From the NCBI GenBank assembly GCA_965229605.1, contig OZ245892.1, positions 2,170,001 through 2,234,000 on the forward strand: DNA of 64,000 bases, written 5' to 3'. A program made the translations under genes and the position numbers. Shown piece after piece: positions 46,801 to 61,800 of this stretch (within the stretch, counting starts at the first letter, position 1; each line of letters starts with the position of its first letter). Source of the stretch: G965229605 sp965229605. Lineage in GTDB: Bacteria; Pseudomonadota; Alphaproteobacteria; CBDDJK01. Below the pieces are notes generated by a model. The model was not told the origin of the DNA, made no database searches, and was given only the letters and a program-made list of their open reading frames with translations.

Positions 46801-49800
46801 ACCTGCACAAAGTCATTGCTGCCATCGCCAATAAAGACCAGATCATCTATCCCGTCATTATTGTAATCAAAGACATCAACCGCATCATAAATCTCGGTCC
46901 CGTCATAAAGAACAACCTGGCTATCCCCGATCACCGACCCGTCTGAACTGGTCATCCAGACAATAATCTCGCTATTAGTGCCATCGCTGGTCACCTGGAC
47001 AATGTCCGACACGCCATCGCCGTTATAATCAATCACCCCAAGGTCTTGAGTCTCATAGCCCCTGTTGGACGTCAGAACGGTTGCCCCTTGCGACGCCCCG
47101 GTCTCATCAACATCCGTGAGGACCAGGACCTCGCCACTGTCTGACCCCGCAATCACATCAACAGAACCGCTGCCATCAATGTCGCCGCTGGCAACCGCGA
47201 CATAGTCCCTATCACTCGAAAGCTGGCGAAGGGTCGGCGTGCCTGTCGTCTCATCACCGACCAGCAAATAAACCCCGTTTGAACTGGTAACTAAAAGATC
47301 AGACGCATCATCGCTCCCCGTCAGATCAAAGCTATGAAGGTCATGGACATCGCCGCCAATCTCAACCTCGGTGGCCAAGGTGAAATTGCCATAGCCGTCA
47401 TTCTCGTAATAAATCACCTCTCCACCAGAAGTATTATTCGCAGACCCCGTGACCATGTCCAGATCGCCATCATTGTCATAATCAACAAGCTCAACCACCG
47501 TGCTGGGGCTTGAATTCACCGTTCTTTGCGTACTCGAAGACACACCTTCGGTGAGCACATCAACATCGCCGGTGTCGAATTGCATCACCAGATCAATCTG
47601 TCCATCGCTGTCAATATCGCCCGCCGCCATATCCGTAACCGCATTGCCGACCAGCAGGCGTCTCGTTGCATAACTTCCGCTTTGCTGCTGGCTATTTGCA
47701 TTTTGATGTAACGCCGCTTGATCGCCCGCAACCGCCCCGCCGGTCACGAAATCAATGTCTCCGTCCCCGTCAAAGTCAGCCGACAGCACCGTGTCAAAAT
47801 CAACCCCCAATGCATTTGCAACCGCTGCCGGACCAAAGAACTCCGGTGCCACACTGTCTACTGTCCAGGTGGCAAGGGTCTGAGTGGTCTCGTTGCCCAG
47901 CAAATCCGTCACCGTGGACGTGATCGTCAGCTTGTCATCATGGTCTATCGTCAATTCACCAGCGACATCACGAAGCGTCATCGTCCAGCTACCGGCACTA
48001 TCCGTCGTGGTCGTAAAGGTCGTCAGCCCCAGATCATCATCGGCAACCGTAATCCGGACAACCGCCCCCGCCTCGGCACTGCCCGAAAAACCAGCCGTGT
48101 CTGTGATCGAATAGGCTCCGGCTCCATCCGGGTCGCGGTCCACGACATCAACCTCTACGCTGGTTCCGGCTGCCACTGAATCAACCTTCCAGACCGCCGT
48201 TGGCAGGGTGGTCACATTATTAACCCCGTCCGTGGCGCTCACGGTGACATTAAGCTCATCATCATGGTCAATCGCCAGTTCCCCCGTCACATCCGCCAGT
48301 TCCAGAGTCCAGCTTCCAGCACTATCAGCCGTGGTGGTGAAGGTGGTCAGGTCTCCGTCTGTTGTTTCGGCAACGGTGACCCGGATCACCGCATCGGCTT
48401 CAGCACTGCCCGAGAAACCCGCCGTCGCATTGATCGAAAAGGCTCCGCCAGAATCAGGGTCGCGGTCCTCAGAATCGATTGTCAGTTGAATGGTGGAGGA
48501 TACCGCATCAACCGTCCAGATCACTGGTGCAAAGGTTGAGACATTATTCACCCCGTCCGTGGCACTCACACTGATTGTCAATTCATCTTCATGATCAATC
48601 ACCAACTCACCGGTCACATCTTGAAGTTCAAGCGTCCAGCTACCCGCCGCATCTGCTGTGGTGGTGAAGGTCGTCAGATCACCGTCTTGCCCTTCAGAAA
48701 CCGTGATCCGCACAATCGCATTGGTTTCGGTGCTGCCTGAAATCCCTGCTGTGGCATTGATCGAAAAGGCCCCGCTGCCATCCGGGTCACGGTCTTCATC
48801 ATCTATGGTCAGGTTAATGGTGGAGGTCACACTATCCACCGTCCAGGTGTTAATATCCTGCGTGTGGACATTACCCAGCACATCGGTCACGCTTGACGTG
48901 ATGGTCAGTCTTTCATCATGGTCTATCGTCAATTCACCAGCGACATCTTTTAATTCCAGAGTCCAGCTGCCATTGGAATCGGCGGTGGCGGTGAAAACAG
49001 CAAACTCGCTGCTGTCATCAACCGTCACCCGGACAACCGCCCCGGCCTCGGCACTGCCAGAGAATCCAGCCGTGGCATTGATGGTAAAGGCCCCGGTGCT
49101 ATCGGCGTCAATATCTTCATCATCTATAGTCAGGCTGATATCCTGGGCAATCGAGTCAACCTTCCAGACCGCCGTCGGCAGGGTGCTGACATTATTAACC
49201 CCGTCCGTGGCGCTCACGGTGATATTGAGTTGATCATCATGATCAATGGTGAGTTCATTGGTGACATCTTGAAGTTCAAGCGTCCAGCTTCCCGTTGAAT
49301 CCGCCGTGGTGGTAAAGGTGGTCAGGCCGCCAGCCGTGGTGGCATCTTCAACCGTCACCCGGATAATCGCATCGGCTTCGGCACTGCCAGAAAAGCCTGC
49401 GGTTGCATTGATCGAAAAGGCCCCGCCGCTATCCGGGTCACGGTCCTCAGAATCTATGGTTAGTTGAATGGTGGAGGAGACCGCATCAACCGTCCAGATC
49501 ACCGGTGCAAAGGTTGAGACGTTATTGACCCCGTCCGTGGCACTGACGCTGATTGTTAATTCATCATCATGATCAATCACCAACTCACCGGTGACATCTT
49601 GAAGTTCCAGCGTCCAGCTGCCCGCCGCATCAGCTGTGGTGGTGAAGATCGTAAAGTCACCGTCTGCCGCTTCGGCAACCGTAATCCGCACAACCGCATT
49701 GGTTTCGGTGCTGCCTGAAATGCCTGCCGTGGCATTGATCGAAAAGGCCCCGGCCCCATCCGGGTCACGGTCTTCATCATCGATGGTCAGGTTAATGGTG

Positions 49801-52800
49801 GAGGTCACACTATCCACCGTCCAGGTGTTAATATCCTGCGTATGGACATTGCCCAACACATCGGTCACGCTTGACGTGATGGTCAGTCTTTCATCATGGT
49901 CTATCGTCAATTCACCAGCGACATCTTTTAATTCCAGAGTCCAGCTGCCATTGGAATCGGCTGTAGCCGTGAAAACAGCAAACTCGCTGCTGTCATCAAC
50001 CGTCACCCGCACAACTGCTCCGGCTTCGGCACTGCCGGAAAAGCCTGCGGTTGCATTGATGGTAAAGGCCCCGCTGCTATCGGCGTCAATATCTTCATCA
50101 TCTATGGTCAAGCTGATCGGTTGTGCGACCGAATCAACGGTCCAGACCGCCGTCGGCAGGGTGCTGACATTATTAACCCCATCGGTGGCACTGACTGTCA
50201 CATTGAGTTGATCATCATGATCAATGGTGAGTTCACTGGTGACATCCGCAAGCTCCAGGGTCCAGCTGCCCGCACTGTTAGCTGTGGTGGTGAAAGTGGT
50301 CAGCCCGCCAGCCGTGGTGGCATCCTCAACCGTCACCCGAATCACCGCATCGGCTTCGGCACTGCCAGAAAAGCCTGCGGTTGCATTGATGGAAAAGGCC
50401 CCGCCGCTATCCGGGTCACGGTCCTCGGAATCTATTGTCAGTTGAATGGTGGAGGAGACCGCATCAACCGTCCAGATCACCGGTGCAAAAGTTGAGACGT
50501 TATTGACCCCGTCTGTGGCACTGACGCTGATTGTTAATTCATCGTCATGATCAATCACCAGTTCACTGGTGACATCTTGAAGTTCAAGGGTCCAGCTTCC
50601 CGCCGCATCTGCTGTGGTGGTAAAGATCGTAAAGTCACCGTCTGCCGCTTCAGAAACCGTGATCCGCACAAGCGCATTGGTTTCGGTGCTGCCTGAAATC
50701 CCGGCTGTCGCATTGATCGAAAAACCCCCGCTGCTATGTGTGTCGATATCTTCATCATCAATGGTCAGATTAATGGTGGAGGTCACACTATCCACCGTCC
50801 AGGTATCAATATCCTGCCTGTGAACATTGCCCAGCACATCGGTCACGCTTGACGTGATCGTCAGTCTTTCATCATGCTCAATCGTCAGCCCCCCGACATC
50901 CCCAAGTTCAAGGGTCCAGCTGCCATTGGAATCGGCTGTAGCCGTGAAAACAGCCGACTGGCTGCTGTCATCAACCGTCACCCGCACAACCGCCCCGGCT
51001 TCTGCACTGCCAGAAAAGCCTGCGGTGGCATTGATCGAATAGGCTCCGGCACCATCCGGGTCGCGGTCTTCAAAATCTATCGTCAGGCTGATATCCTGCG
51101 CCACCGAATCCACCGTCCAGATAACAGGGGTATTATAGGAGGTATTGCCCAACACATCAGTTGCACCCACCTGGATGACCAGTTCATCCTCGTGATCAAT
51201 CACCAGCGCACCCGCATCGCCAAGCTCCAGAGTCCAGCTGCCCGCCGCATCTGCTGTGGTGGTGAAAATGGTTGATCCGCCACCCGTTGAATCGCTTACC
51301 GTGACCCGGACCACCGCATCATGTTCAACGCTGCCCGAAATCCCGGCGGTGGCATTGATTGAAAAAGCGCCGCCAGAATCAGGATCGCGGTCTTCTTCAT
51401 CAATGGTCAGGGCAGAAATATAGGCCTCGCTATCAACCTTCCAGACCACCGGCGCATTGGTATGGACATTGCCCAGGATATCGGTGGCACTGACCGTGAC
51501 CTCCAGTTCATCATTATGGTCTATGGTGAGTTGTCCTGTGACATCGCCAAGGGTCAGGGTCCAGCTGCCCGCACTATCAGCTATGGCGGTGAAAGTCGCC
51601 AAGCCGCCTGCGGTTGTCTGATCAGCAACGGTGACCCGGATCACCGCATCAGCCTCGGCACTGCCAGAAAGCCCGGCGGTGGCATTGATCGAAAAGGCCC
51701 CACCAACCGTATCCTGGTCTCCATCATCAATCGTCAGCAACGGTGAATCTGTTTGCGAATCTACCGTCCAGATGTCAAGGGTCTGACCAATCTCGTTGCC
51801 CAGCGCATCAGTCATGGTCGAGGTCACGGTGAGTATATCTTCATGATCAATCACCAGTCCAGGCACATCCGCAAGCTCAAGCGTCCAGCTTCCTGCGGCG
51901 TTTGCGGTGCTGGTAAAGACCGCCTGGTCTCCGCCTTGATCAACAACCGTTAACCGCACAACCGCGCCAGCTTCGGCACTGCCATAAATCCCCGCCGTTG
52001 CGTTGATGGAGAAGGTCCCGGTGCCTTCATAATGGTCTTCATCATCAACCGTCAGCGAGATCGGGTGGGCGAGCGAATCCACCGTCCAGGTCACCGGCGT
52101 GTTAGAGGAGGTATTTCCAAGCACATCGGTTGAATCAACCTGTATGACCAGTTCATCGTTATGGTCTATCGTCAGTTCATTGGCGACATTGCCAAGGGTG
52201 AGGGTCCAGCTTCCATTTGCATCAGCGGTGGTGGTGTAAGTGACGGACCCGCCTTGTGTGCTATCGGTGACGGTTATACGGACGATGGCATCATGTTCAA
52301 CGGTGCCCGAAACCCCGGCAGAGGAATTGATCGAGAAAGCCCCCCCGCTATCTGGATCGCGGTCTTCCTCATCGACTTCCAGAGGGGAGATATAGGCCTC
52401 GCTATCAACGGACCATATTTCGGTTGGATTGGTGGAGGTATTATTCAGAATATCTGTGGCACTGATTGTGACCTCGAGCTCATCGCCATGATCAATGACA
52501 AGCTCGCCCGCTACATCGCCAAGGGTGAGAGTCCAGCTTCCAGCAGCATCAGCGGTGGTTGTGAAGGTTGTCAGGTCTCCGTCTGTTGTTTCAGCAACGG
52601 TGACCCTTATGACGGCATGGGCCTCGGCACTGCCAGAGAAACTGGCGGATTCTGTGATCGAGAAAGCCCCGCTTGAATGCGTATCGATATGTTCATCATC
52701 AATGGTGATTATTGGAGAATCGGTTGCGCCGTCTACGGTCCAGGTTTGTGTATTGGGGTCGGACCAGGTGAAGCCGAAGGTGCTTCTTGCGGAAATACTG

Positions 52801-55800
52801 ACGGTGAGTTCGTCCTCATGGTCGATGACAAGGCTTCCGGTACTTAGGCCATCGACGTCGATTGTCCATTCTCCGAGCGCGTTGGCGACGGTATCAAAGA
52901 CATGAGAGTTGTTTCCATCATCCAGGGTGACATAGACGGTTGCCATCGCGGTTGAGGTCCCGAACATCAAGGGGACTGTGCTGATCGAGAAAGTAGGCGA
53001 GCCATCTGGATCGCGCTCGGAGTCATGGATTGTGATGGTGCTAAAGGGGACTGCCGAGGTGACGTCATAGGTGGTTGGCGTGCTTGGGCTGGAGGCATTG
53101 CCAAATTCGTCATAAGCGGTTGCGGAGACGGTAATCCGGTCGAGATCTTCTAGCGAGATGGTGCTTCCGGCATAGGGGATGGCCTTGTCGAGGTCGAGGG
53201 TCCAGGCATCTCCGGCAGAGGGGTCAACCATCACCTTGAAGGTCCCGGTGGCTGCGATATCCCGGTTAGGCGTGGCATCGTCATGGACGGTGACCAGCAC
53301 ATACTCGGCCCCAAGGGCTGTTCCGCTCAGGTCCCGGGTTGTAAGGGTAATCACGTTATCTATGGTTTCATTCGCCAGCAGGACGTCAACGGTCGCATCT
53401 GGAGCATCCGTATCTTTCTCGACCTCGAAGAAATACTGCGAATCTGCATTGACCCGGTCACTCATGGTCACCGTCAGCTGGTTGGTGCCTTCATTCAGCT
53501 GCGCCAGATCATTATTATCCAGCGTAAACAGCACATAATCGCCGCTTCTGGTCGCTGAGCTATAGTCTATTGTGTCCAGCACCGTCCCGCCATAGCTGAC
53601 CGTAATCGTATCGCCGCTGGAGAAAGTCGCCGGATCAACATAAACTCGCAAGGTCGCTTCGGTGGTCTCGGCATTGATAAGGTTGAAGTCCTTGACATCC
53701 GTCAGACCAGACCCGCGATTATCAGCATCCAGCCCGGCCCCGCCCATAATCTGCACAAAGTCATGGCTGGCATCGCCAACAAAGATCAGGTCATCAATCC
53801 CGTCATTATTATAATCAAAGACATCAACCGCCTCAAAAGCACCTGCCCCATCATATAAAACAACCTGACTATCGCCAATCACGGAACCGTCCGAACTGGT
53901 CATCCAGACAATAACCTCGCTATTGGTGCCGTTGCTCGTCACCTGAACGATATCGGCTATCCCGTCTCCGTTATAGTCAATCACGCCAAGGTCTTGCGTC
54001 GCATAACCTTTATTAGAAGTCAGAACGGTTGCCCCTTGCGAAGCCCCGGTCTCATCAACATCCGTGAGGACCAGGACATCCCCGCTGCTCGACCCCGCCA
54101 TCACATCAACAGAACCGCTGCCATCTATATCGCCACTGCTAACCGCAACATAGTCCGTATCACTCGAAAGCTGGAGACGGGTCGGCGTGCCTGTCACCTC
54201 ATCACCGACCAGCAAATAAACCCCGTTTGAACTGGCAACTAAAAGATCATCCGCATCATCGCTCCCCGTCAGATCAAAATGATGAAGATCACGGACATCA
54301 CCCCCAATCTCAACCTCTCCGGCCAAAGAGAAATTGCCATAGCCATCATTCTCATAATAGACCACCTCCCCGCCTGAAGTATTATTCGCAGACCCCGTAA
54401 CCATGTCCAAATCGCCATCATTGTCATAATCGACAAGCTCAACCGCCGTGCTGACAGTTGAAACCGCCGTGCTCTGCGCCGCCAGACCGTCGGTCAGAAA
54501 ATCAATAGAGCCCGCGTATTGCAATAGCAGATCAACCTGTCCATCGCTGTCAATATCGCCCGCCGCTATATCCAACACCTGAGCGCTGCCGAGCGGCAGG
54601 GCGTTCATCGCATAATTAGCCGTTTCCTGCGGATTATTGTCATTAACATAAACGACCACTTGAGTGCCGGCAGACGCCCCGCCCGTCACCAGATCAATAT
54701 CGCCATCCTGATCAATATCGACCGACAACACAGTGCTATAATCAAACGCCACCACACTTCCCACCACTGCCGGCTCAAAGAAGTCCGGCGCAACACTGTC
54801 AACCGTCCAGGTGTTAATATCCTGCGTATGGACATTGCCCAACACATCCGTCACGCTTGACGTGATGGTCAGTCTTTCATCATGGTCTATCGTCAATTCA
54901 CCAGCGACATCTTTTAATTCCAGAGTCCAGCTGCCATTCGCATCGGCTGTAGCCGTGAAAACAGCCCACTCGCTGCTGTCATCAACCGTGATCCGCACAA
55001 CCGCTCCGGCTTCGGCACTGCCAGAGAACCCAGCCGTTGCATTGATCGAAAAAGCCCCGGAGCCATCCGGGTCGCGGTCTTCAAAATCCATGGTCAGGCT
55101 GATATCCTGGGCAATCGAGTCAACCTTCCAGACCGCCGTTGGCAGGGTGCTGACATTATTCACCCCATCGGTGGCACTCACGGTGACATTAAGCTCATCG
55201 TCATGGTCAATCGCCAGTTCCCCCGTCACATCCGCAAGCTCCAGAGTCCAGCTTCCAGCACTATCAGCCGTGGTGGTGAAGGTGGTCAGCCCGCCAGCCG
55301 TGGTGGCATCCTCAACCGTTACCCGAATCACCGCATCGGCTTCGGCACTGCCAGACAGACCCGCCGTCGCATTGATCGAAAAGGCTCCGCCAGAATCAGG
55401 GTCGCGGTCTTCATCATCTATGGTTAGCTGAATGGTGGAGGAGACCGCATCAACCGTCCAGATCACCGGTGCAAAATTTGAGACGTTATTGACCCCGTCT
55501 GTTGCACTGACGCTGATTGTCAGTTTATCTTCATGATCAATCACCAACTCACTGGCGACATCCGTAAGTTCCAGGGTCCAGCTACCCGCCGCATCGGCTG
55601 TGGTGGTAAAGATCGTAAAGTCACCGTCTGCCGCTTCGGCAACCGTAATCCGCACAATCGCATTGGTTTCGGTGCTGCCAGATATCCCCGCCGTGGCATT
55701 GATTGAAAAGTCCCCGCTGCTATCTGTATCGATATCTTCATCATCTATGGTCAGATTAATGGTGGAGGTCACACTGTCCACCGTCCAGGTGGTAATATCC

Positions 55801-58800
55801 TGCGTATGGACATTGCCCAACACATCAGTCACCGTGTAACTCACCGCCAGTTGATCATCATGGTCAATCGTCAGTTGATTGGCGACATCCTGCAATTCCA
55901 GGGTCCAGCTACCATTGGCATCTGCGGTATCAATAAAGACGGTTTGCCCGCCATCTTCGTCAGCAACCGTCACCCGCACAACCGCTCCGGCTTCGGCACT
56001 GCCAGAAAAGCCTGCGGTCGCATTGATGGTAAAGGCCCCGGTGCTATCGGCATCAATATCTTCATCATCTATAGTCAGGCTGATCGGTTGCGCCTTCGAA
56101 TCAACGGTCCAAACCACAGTCGGCAGGGTGCTGACATTATTAACACCATCGGTGGCACTGACTGTCACATTGAGTTGATCATCATGATCAATGGTGAGTT
56201 CACTGGTGACATCCGCAAGCTCCAGCGTCCAGCTTCCTGAACTGTCAGCCGTGGCGGTAAAGGTGGTGAGCCCACCAGCCGTGGTTGCATCTTCAACCGT
56301 CACCCGGATCACCGCATCGGCTTCGGCACTGCCCGACAGACCCGCCGTCGCATTGATCGAAAAACTCCCGCCGCTATCCGGGTCACGGTCTTCATCATCT
56401 ATGGTTAGCTGAATAGAGGAGGATACCGCATCAACCGTCCAGATCACTGGTGCAAAATTTGAGACGTTATTCACCCCGTCCGTGGCACTGACGCTGATTG
56501 TCAGTTTATCTTCATGATCAATCACCAGTTCATTGGTGACATCTTGAAGTTCCAGAGTCCAGCTGCCCGCCGCATCTGCTGTGGTGGTGAAGGTCGTCAG
56601 GTCACCGTCTTGCCCTTCAGAAACCGTGATCCGAACAAGCGCATTGGTTTCGGTGCTGCCCGAAATGCCTGCCGTGGCATTGATCGAAAAACCCCCGCTG
56701 CTATGTGTGTCGATATCTTCATCATCTATGGTCAGATTAATGGTGGAGGCCACACTATCCACCGTCCAGGTGTTAATATCCTGCGTATGGACATTGCCCA
56801 ACACATCGGTCACCGTGTAACTCACCGTCAGTTGATCATCATGATCAATCGTCAGGTCATTGGCGACATCTTTCAATTCCAGGGTCCAACTGCCATTGGC
56901 ATCTGCGGTATCGATAAAGACGGTCTGCCCGCCATCTTCGTCAGCAACTGTCACCCGCACAACCGCTCCGGCTTCGGCACTGCCAGAAAAGCCTGCCGTC
57001 GCATTGATGGTAAAGGCCCCGGTGCTATCGGCATCAATATCTTCATCATCTATGGTCAGGCTGATCGGTTGCGCCACCGAATCCACTGTCCAGACCACAG
57101 TCGGCAGGATGCTGACATTATTAACACCATCGGTGGCACTGACATTGATGGTCAGTTCTTCTTCATGGTCAATCACCAGCCCTGCCACATCACCAAGGGT
57201 CAGGGTCCAGCTTCCCGCACTGTTAGCCGTGGTGGTGAAGACTGCCGATTCGCTGAGGTCATTGACTGTGACCCGGATAATCGCATCGGCTTCGGCACTG
57301 CCCGACAGACCCGCCGTCGCATTGATTGAGAAAGAACCACCAGAATCAGGGTCGCGGTCCTCGGAATCTATTGTCAGTTGAATGGTGGAGGATATCGAAT
57401 CAACCGTCCAGATCACCGGCGCAAAATTTGAGACATTATTCACCCCGTCCGTGGCACTGACGCTGATTGTCAGTTTATCTTCATGATCAATCACCAACTC
57501 GCTGGCGACATCTTGAAGTTCAAGGGTCCAGCTTCCCGCCGCATCGGCTGTGGTGGTGAAGGTCGTCAGGTCACCGTCTTGCCCTTCAGAAACCGTGATC
57601 CGCACAAGCGCATTGGTTTCGGTGCTGCCCGAAATTCCGGCGGTTGCATTGATCGAAAAATCCCCGCTGCTATGTGTGTCGATATCTTCATCATCTATGG
57701 TCAGATTAATGGTGGAGGCCACACTATCCACCGTCCAGGTGGTAATATCCTGCGTGTGGACATTGCCCAACACATCAGTCACCGTGTAACTCACCGTCAG
57801 TTGATCATCATGATCAATCGTCAGGTCATTGGCGACATCTTTCAATTCCAGGGTCCAACTGCCATTGGCATCAGCGGTATCAATAAAGACGGTCTGTCCG
57901 CCATCTTCGTCCGCAACCGTCACCCGGACGACCGCCCCGGCTTCGGCACTGCCAGAAAAGCCTGCGGTGGCATTTATGGTAAAGGCCCCGGTGCTATCTG
58001 CGTCAATATCTTCATCATCGATGGTCAGGCTGATCGGTTGCGCCACCGAATCCACTGTCCAGACCACAGTCGGCAGGGTGCTGACATTATTCACCCCGTC
58101 CGTGGCACTCACGGTGACATTGAGTTGATCATCATGATCAATGGTGAGTTCATTGGCGACATCGTCCAATTCCAGCGTCCAGCTTCCTGAACTGTCAGCC
58201 GTGGTCGTGAAGGTGGTCAGGCCGCCAGCCGTGGTGGCATCCTCAACCGTCACCCGGATAATTGCATCGGCTTCGGCACTGCCAGACAGACCCGCCGTCG
58301 CATTGATCGAGAAACTCCCGCCGCTATCCGGGTCGCGGTCTTCATCATCTATGGTTAGCTGAATGGTGGAGGATATTGAATCAACTGTCCAGGTGACCGG
58401 CGCAAAGGTTGAGACGTTATTGACCCCGTCTGTTGCACTAACGCTGATTGTCAGTTTATCGTCATGATCAATCACCAACTCGCTGGCGACATCCGTAAGT
58501 TCAAGGGTCCAGCTACCCGCCGCATCTGCTGTGGTCGTGAAGGTGGTTTGACCCAAATCATCATCGGAAACCGTGATCCGCACAAGCGCATTGGTTTCGG
58601 TGCTGCCAGATATCCCGGCTGTGGCATTGATCGAAAAATCCCCGCTGACCGCATCAACATCAAAATCTTCATCATCGATGGTCAGGTTAATGGTGGAAGT
58701 CACACTATCCACCGTCCAGGTGGCAAAATCCTGCGTATGCACATTGCCAAGCACATCAGTCACCGTGTAACTCACGGTCAGTTGATCATCGTGATCAATC

Positions 58801-61800
58801 GTCAGGTCATTGGCGACATCTTTCAATTCCAGCGTCCAGCTTCCGTTTGCATCTGCGGTATCAATAAAGACGGTTTGCCCGCCATCTTCGTCAGCAACCG
58901 TCACCCGCACAACCGCCCCAGCTTCGGCACTGCCAGAGAATCCAGCCGTCGCATTGATGGTAAAGGCCCCGGTGTTATCTGCGTCAATATCTTCGTCATC
59001 GATGGTCAGGCTGATCGGTTGTGCGACCGAATCAACCGTCCAGGTCACCGTTTCAAAGGTTGAAACGTTATTCACCCCGTCCGTGGCACTGACATTGATT
59101 GTAAGTCTTTCCTCATGGTCAATCGTCAGTGCATTGGCCACATCACCAAGGGTCAGGGTCCAGCTTCCCGCACTGTTAGCCGTGGTAGTGAAGACCGCCG
59201 ATTCGCTGAGGTCATTGACCGTCACCCGGATCACCGCATCGGCTTCGGCACTGCCAGACAGACCCGCCGTGGCATTGATTGAAAAGTCCCCGCCAGAATC
59301 AGGATCACGGTCTTCTTCATCTATGGTTAGCTGGATGGTGGAGGAGACCGCATCAACTGTCCAGGTCACTGGCGCAAAGGTGGAGACGTTATTGACCCCG
59401 TCCGTTGCACTGACGCTGATTGTCAGTTTATCGTCATGATCAATCACCAGTTCATTGGCGACATCCTGAAGTTCAAGGGTCCAGCTTCCCGCCGCATCTG
59501 CTGTGGTGGTAAAGGTGGTTTGACCCAAATCATCATCAGCAACTGTAATCCGCACAAGCGCATCGGCTTCGGTGCTGCCAGATATCCCCGCCGTGGCATT
59601 GATTGAAAAGCTGTTGACCCCCGCATCCAGATCAAAATCTTCATCATCTATGGTCAGGTTAATGGTGGAGGTCACACTATCCACCGTCCAGGTGGTAATA
59701 TCCTGCGTATGGACATTGCCCAACACATCAGTCACCGTGTAACTCACCGTCAGTTGATCATCATGATCAATCGTCAGTTGATTGGCGACATCCTGCAATT
59801 CCAGGGTCCAGCTTCCGTTTGCATCTGCGGTATCGATAAAGACGGTTTGCCCGCCATCATCGTCAGCAACCGTCACCCGCACAACCGCCCCGGCTTCGGC
59901 ACTGCCCGAGAATCCAGCCGTCGCATTGATGGTAAAGGCCCCGGTGCTATCGGCATCAATATCTTCATCATCGATGGTCAGGCTGATCGGTTGTGCGACC
60001 GAATCAACCGTCCAGGTGACGGTTTCAAAGGTTGAAACGTTATTAACCCCGTCTGTGGCACTGACATTGATGGTCAGTTCTTCTTCATGGTCAATCACCA
60101 GCCCTGCCACATCACCAAGGGTCAGGGTCCAGCTGCCATGGGCATCGGCGGTGGTGGTGAAGACCGCCGATTCGGTAAGGTCATTGACTGTGACCCGGAT
60201 AATCGCATCGGCCTCAGCACTGCCGGACAGACCCGCCGTGGCATTGATGGAAAAAGCCCCGCCAGAATCAGGATCACGGTCTTCATCATCGATTGTTAGC
60301 TGAATGGTGGAGGAGACCGCATCAACCGTCCAGGTCACTGGTGCAAAGGTGGAGACGTTATTGACCCCGTCTGTTGCGCTGACGCTGATTGTTAATTTAT
60401 CGTCATGATCAATCACCAACTCACTGGCGACATCCGTAAGTTCAAGGGTCCAGCTTCCCGCCGCATCTGCTGTGGTGGTGAAGGTGGTTTGACCCAAATC
60501 ATCATCGGCAACCGTGATCCGCACAAGCGCATCGGCTTCGGTGCTGCCAGATATGCCTGCCGTGGCATTGATCGAAAAGCTGTTGACCCCCGCATCCAGA
60601 TCAAAATCTTCATCATCTATGGTCAGATTAATGGTGGAGGTCACCCCATCTACCGTCCAGGTTGCAAAATCCCTGGTGGTCTCGTTGCCAAGCACATCGG
60701 TCACCGTGTAACTCACCGTCAGTTTATCATCATGGTCAATCGTCAGTTGATTGGCGACATCTTGAAGTTCCAGCGTCCAGCTACCATTCGCATCTGCGGT
60801 ATCGATAAAGACGGTCTGCCCGCCATCTTCGTCCGCAACCGTCACCCGCACAACCGCTCCGGCTTCGGCACTGCCCGAGAATCCAGCGGTCGCATTGATG
60901 GTAAAGGCCCCGGTGTTATCGGCATCAATATCTTCATCATCTATAGTCAGGCTGATATCCTGCGCCACCGAATCAACGGTCCAGGTGACAGGGGTATTAT
61001 AGGAGGTATTGCCCAGCACATCGGTTGCGCCAACCTGAATGGTCAATGCATCTTCATGATCAATCACCAGCGCACCCGCATCGCCAAGCTCCAAGGTCCA
61101 GCTGCCGTTTGCATCGGCGGTGGCGGTGAAAGTGGCGACACCGCCGGGGGTTGAGCCATCTGTGACGGTGACCCGAACCACGGCATCATGTTCAACGCTT
61201 CCTGATATGCCTGCGGTGGCATTGATTGAGAAAGAACCGCCGCTATCAGGATCGCGGTCTTCTTCATCAATGGTGAGGTCAGAGATATAGGCTTGCGTAT
61301 CGACGGTCCAGGTCAGTGGGTCATTGGTCGTGACATTGCCCAGAACATCGGTGGCACTGACGGTGACCGTCAATTTATCTTCATGATCAATGGTGAGTTC
61401 GCCCGCAACGTCACCAAGGGTGAGGGTCCAGCTTCCGGCACTATCAGCTACGGTGGTGAAGGTCGCCAAGCCACCGTCCCCGCCGCTGTTGATGTCCCCG
61501 TCGGAGACGGTGACGCGGATAACGGCATTGGCTTCGGCGCTTCCAAAGAGTCCGGCGGTTGCATTGATGGAGAAGCTGCCGCCAGAATCAGGATCACGGT
61601 CTTCGTCGTCGATGGTCAGCTGAGCAGAATCGGTTTGCGCATCGACGGTCCAGGTGCCGTGGGTTTGATCGGTCTGGTTGCCGAGGACATCGATAACGGT
61701 TGAGGTGACGGTGAGTTGATCTTCATGATCGATGGTGAGTTGCCCTGCGACATCGCCAAGGGTGAGGGTCCAGCTTCCGCTTGCATCTGCGGTGGCGGTA

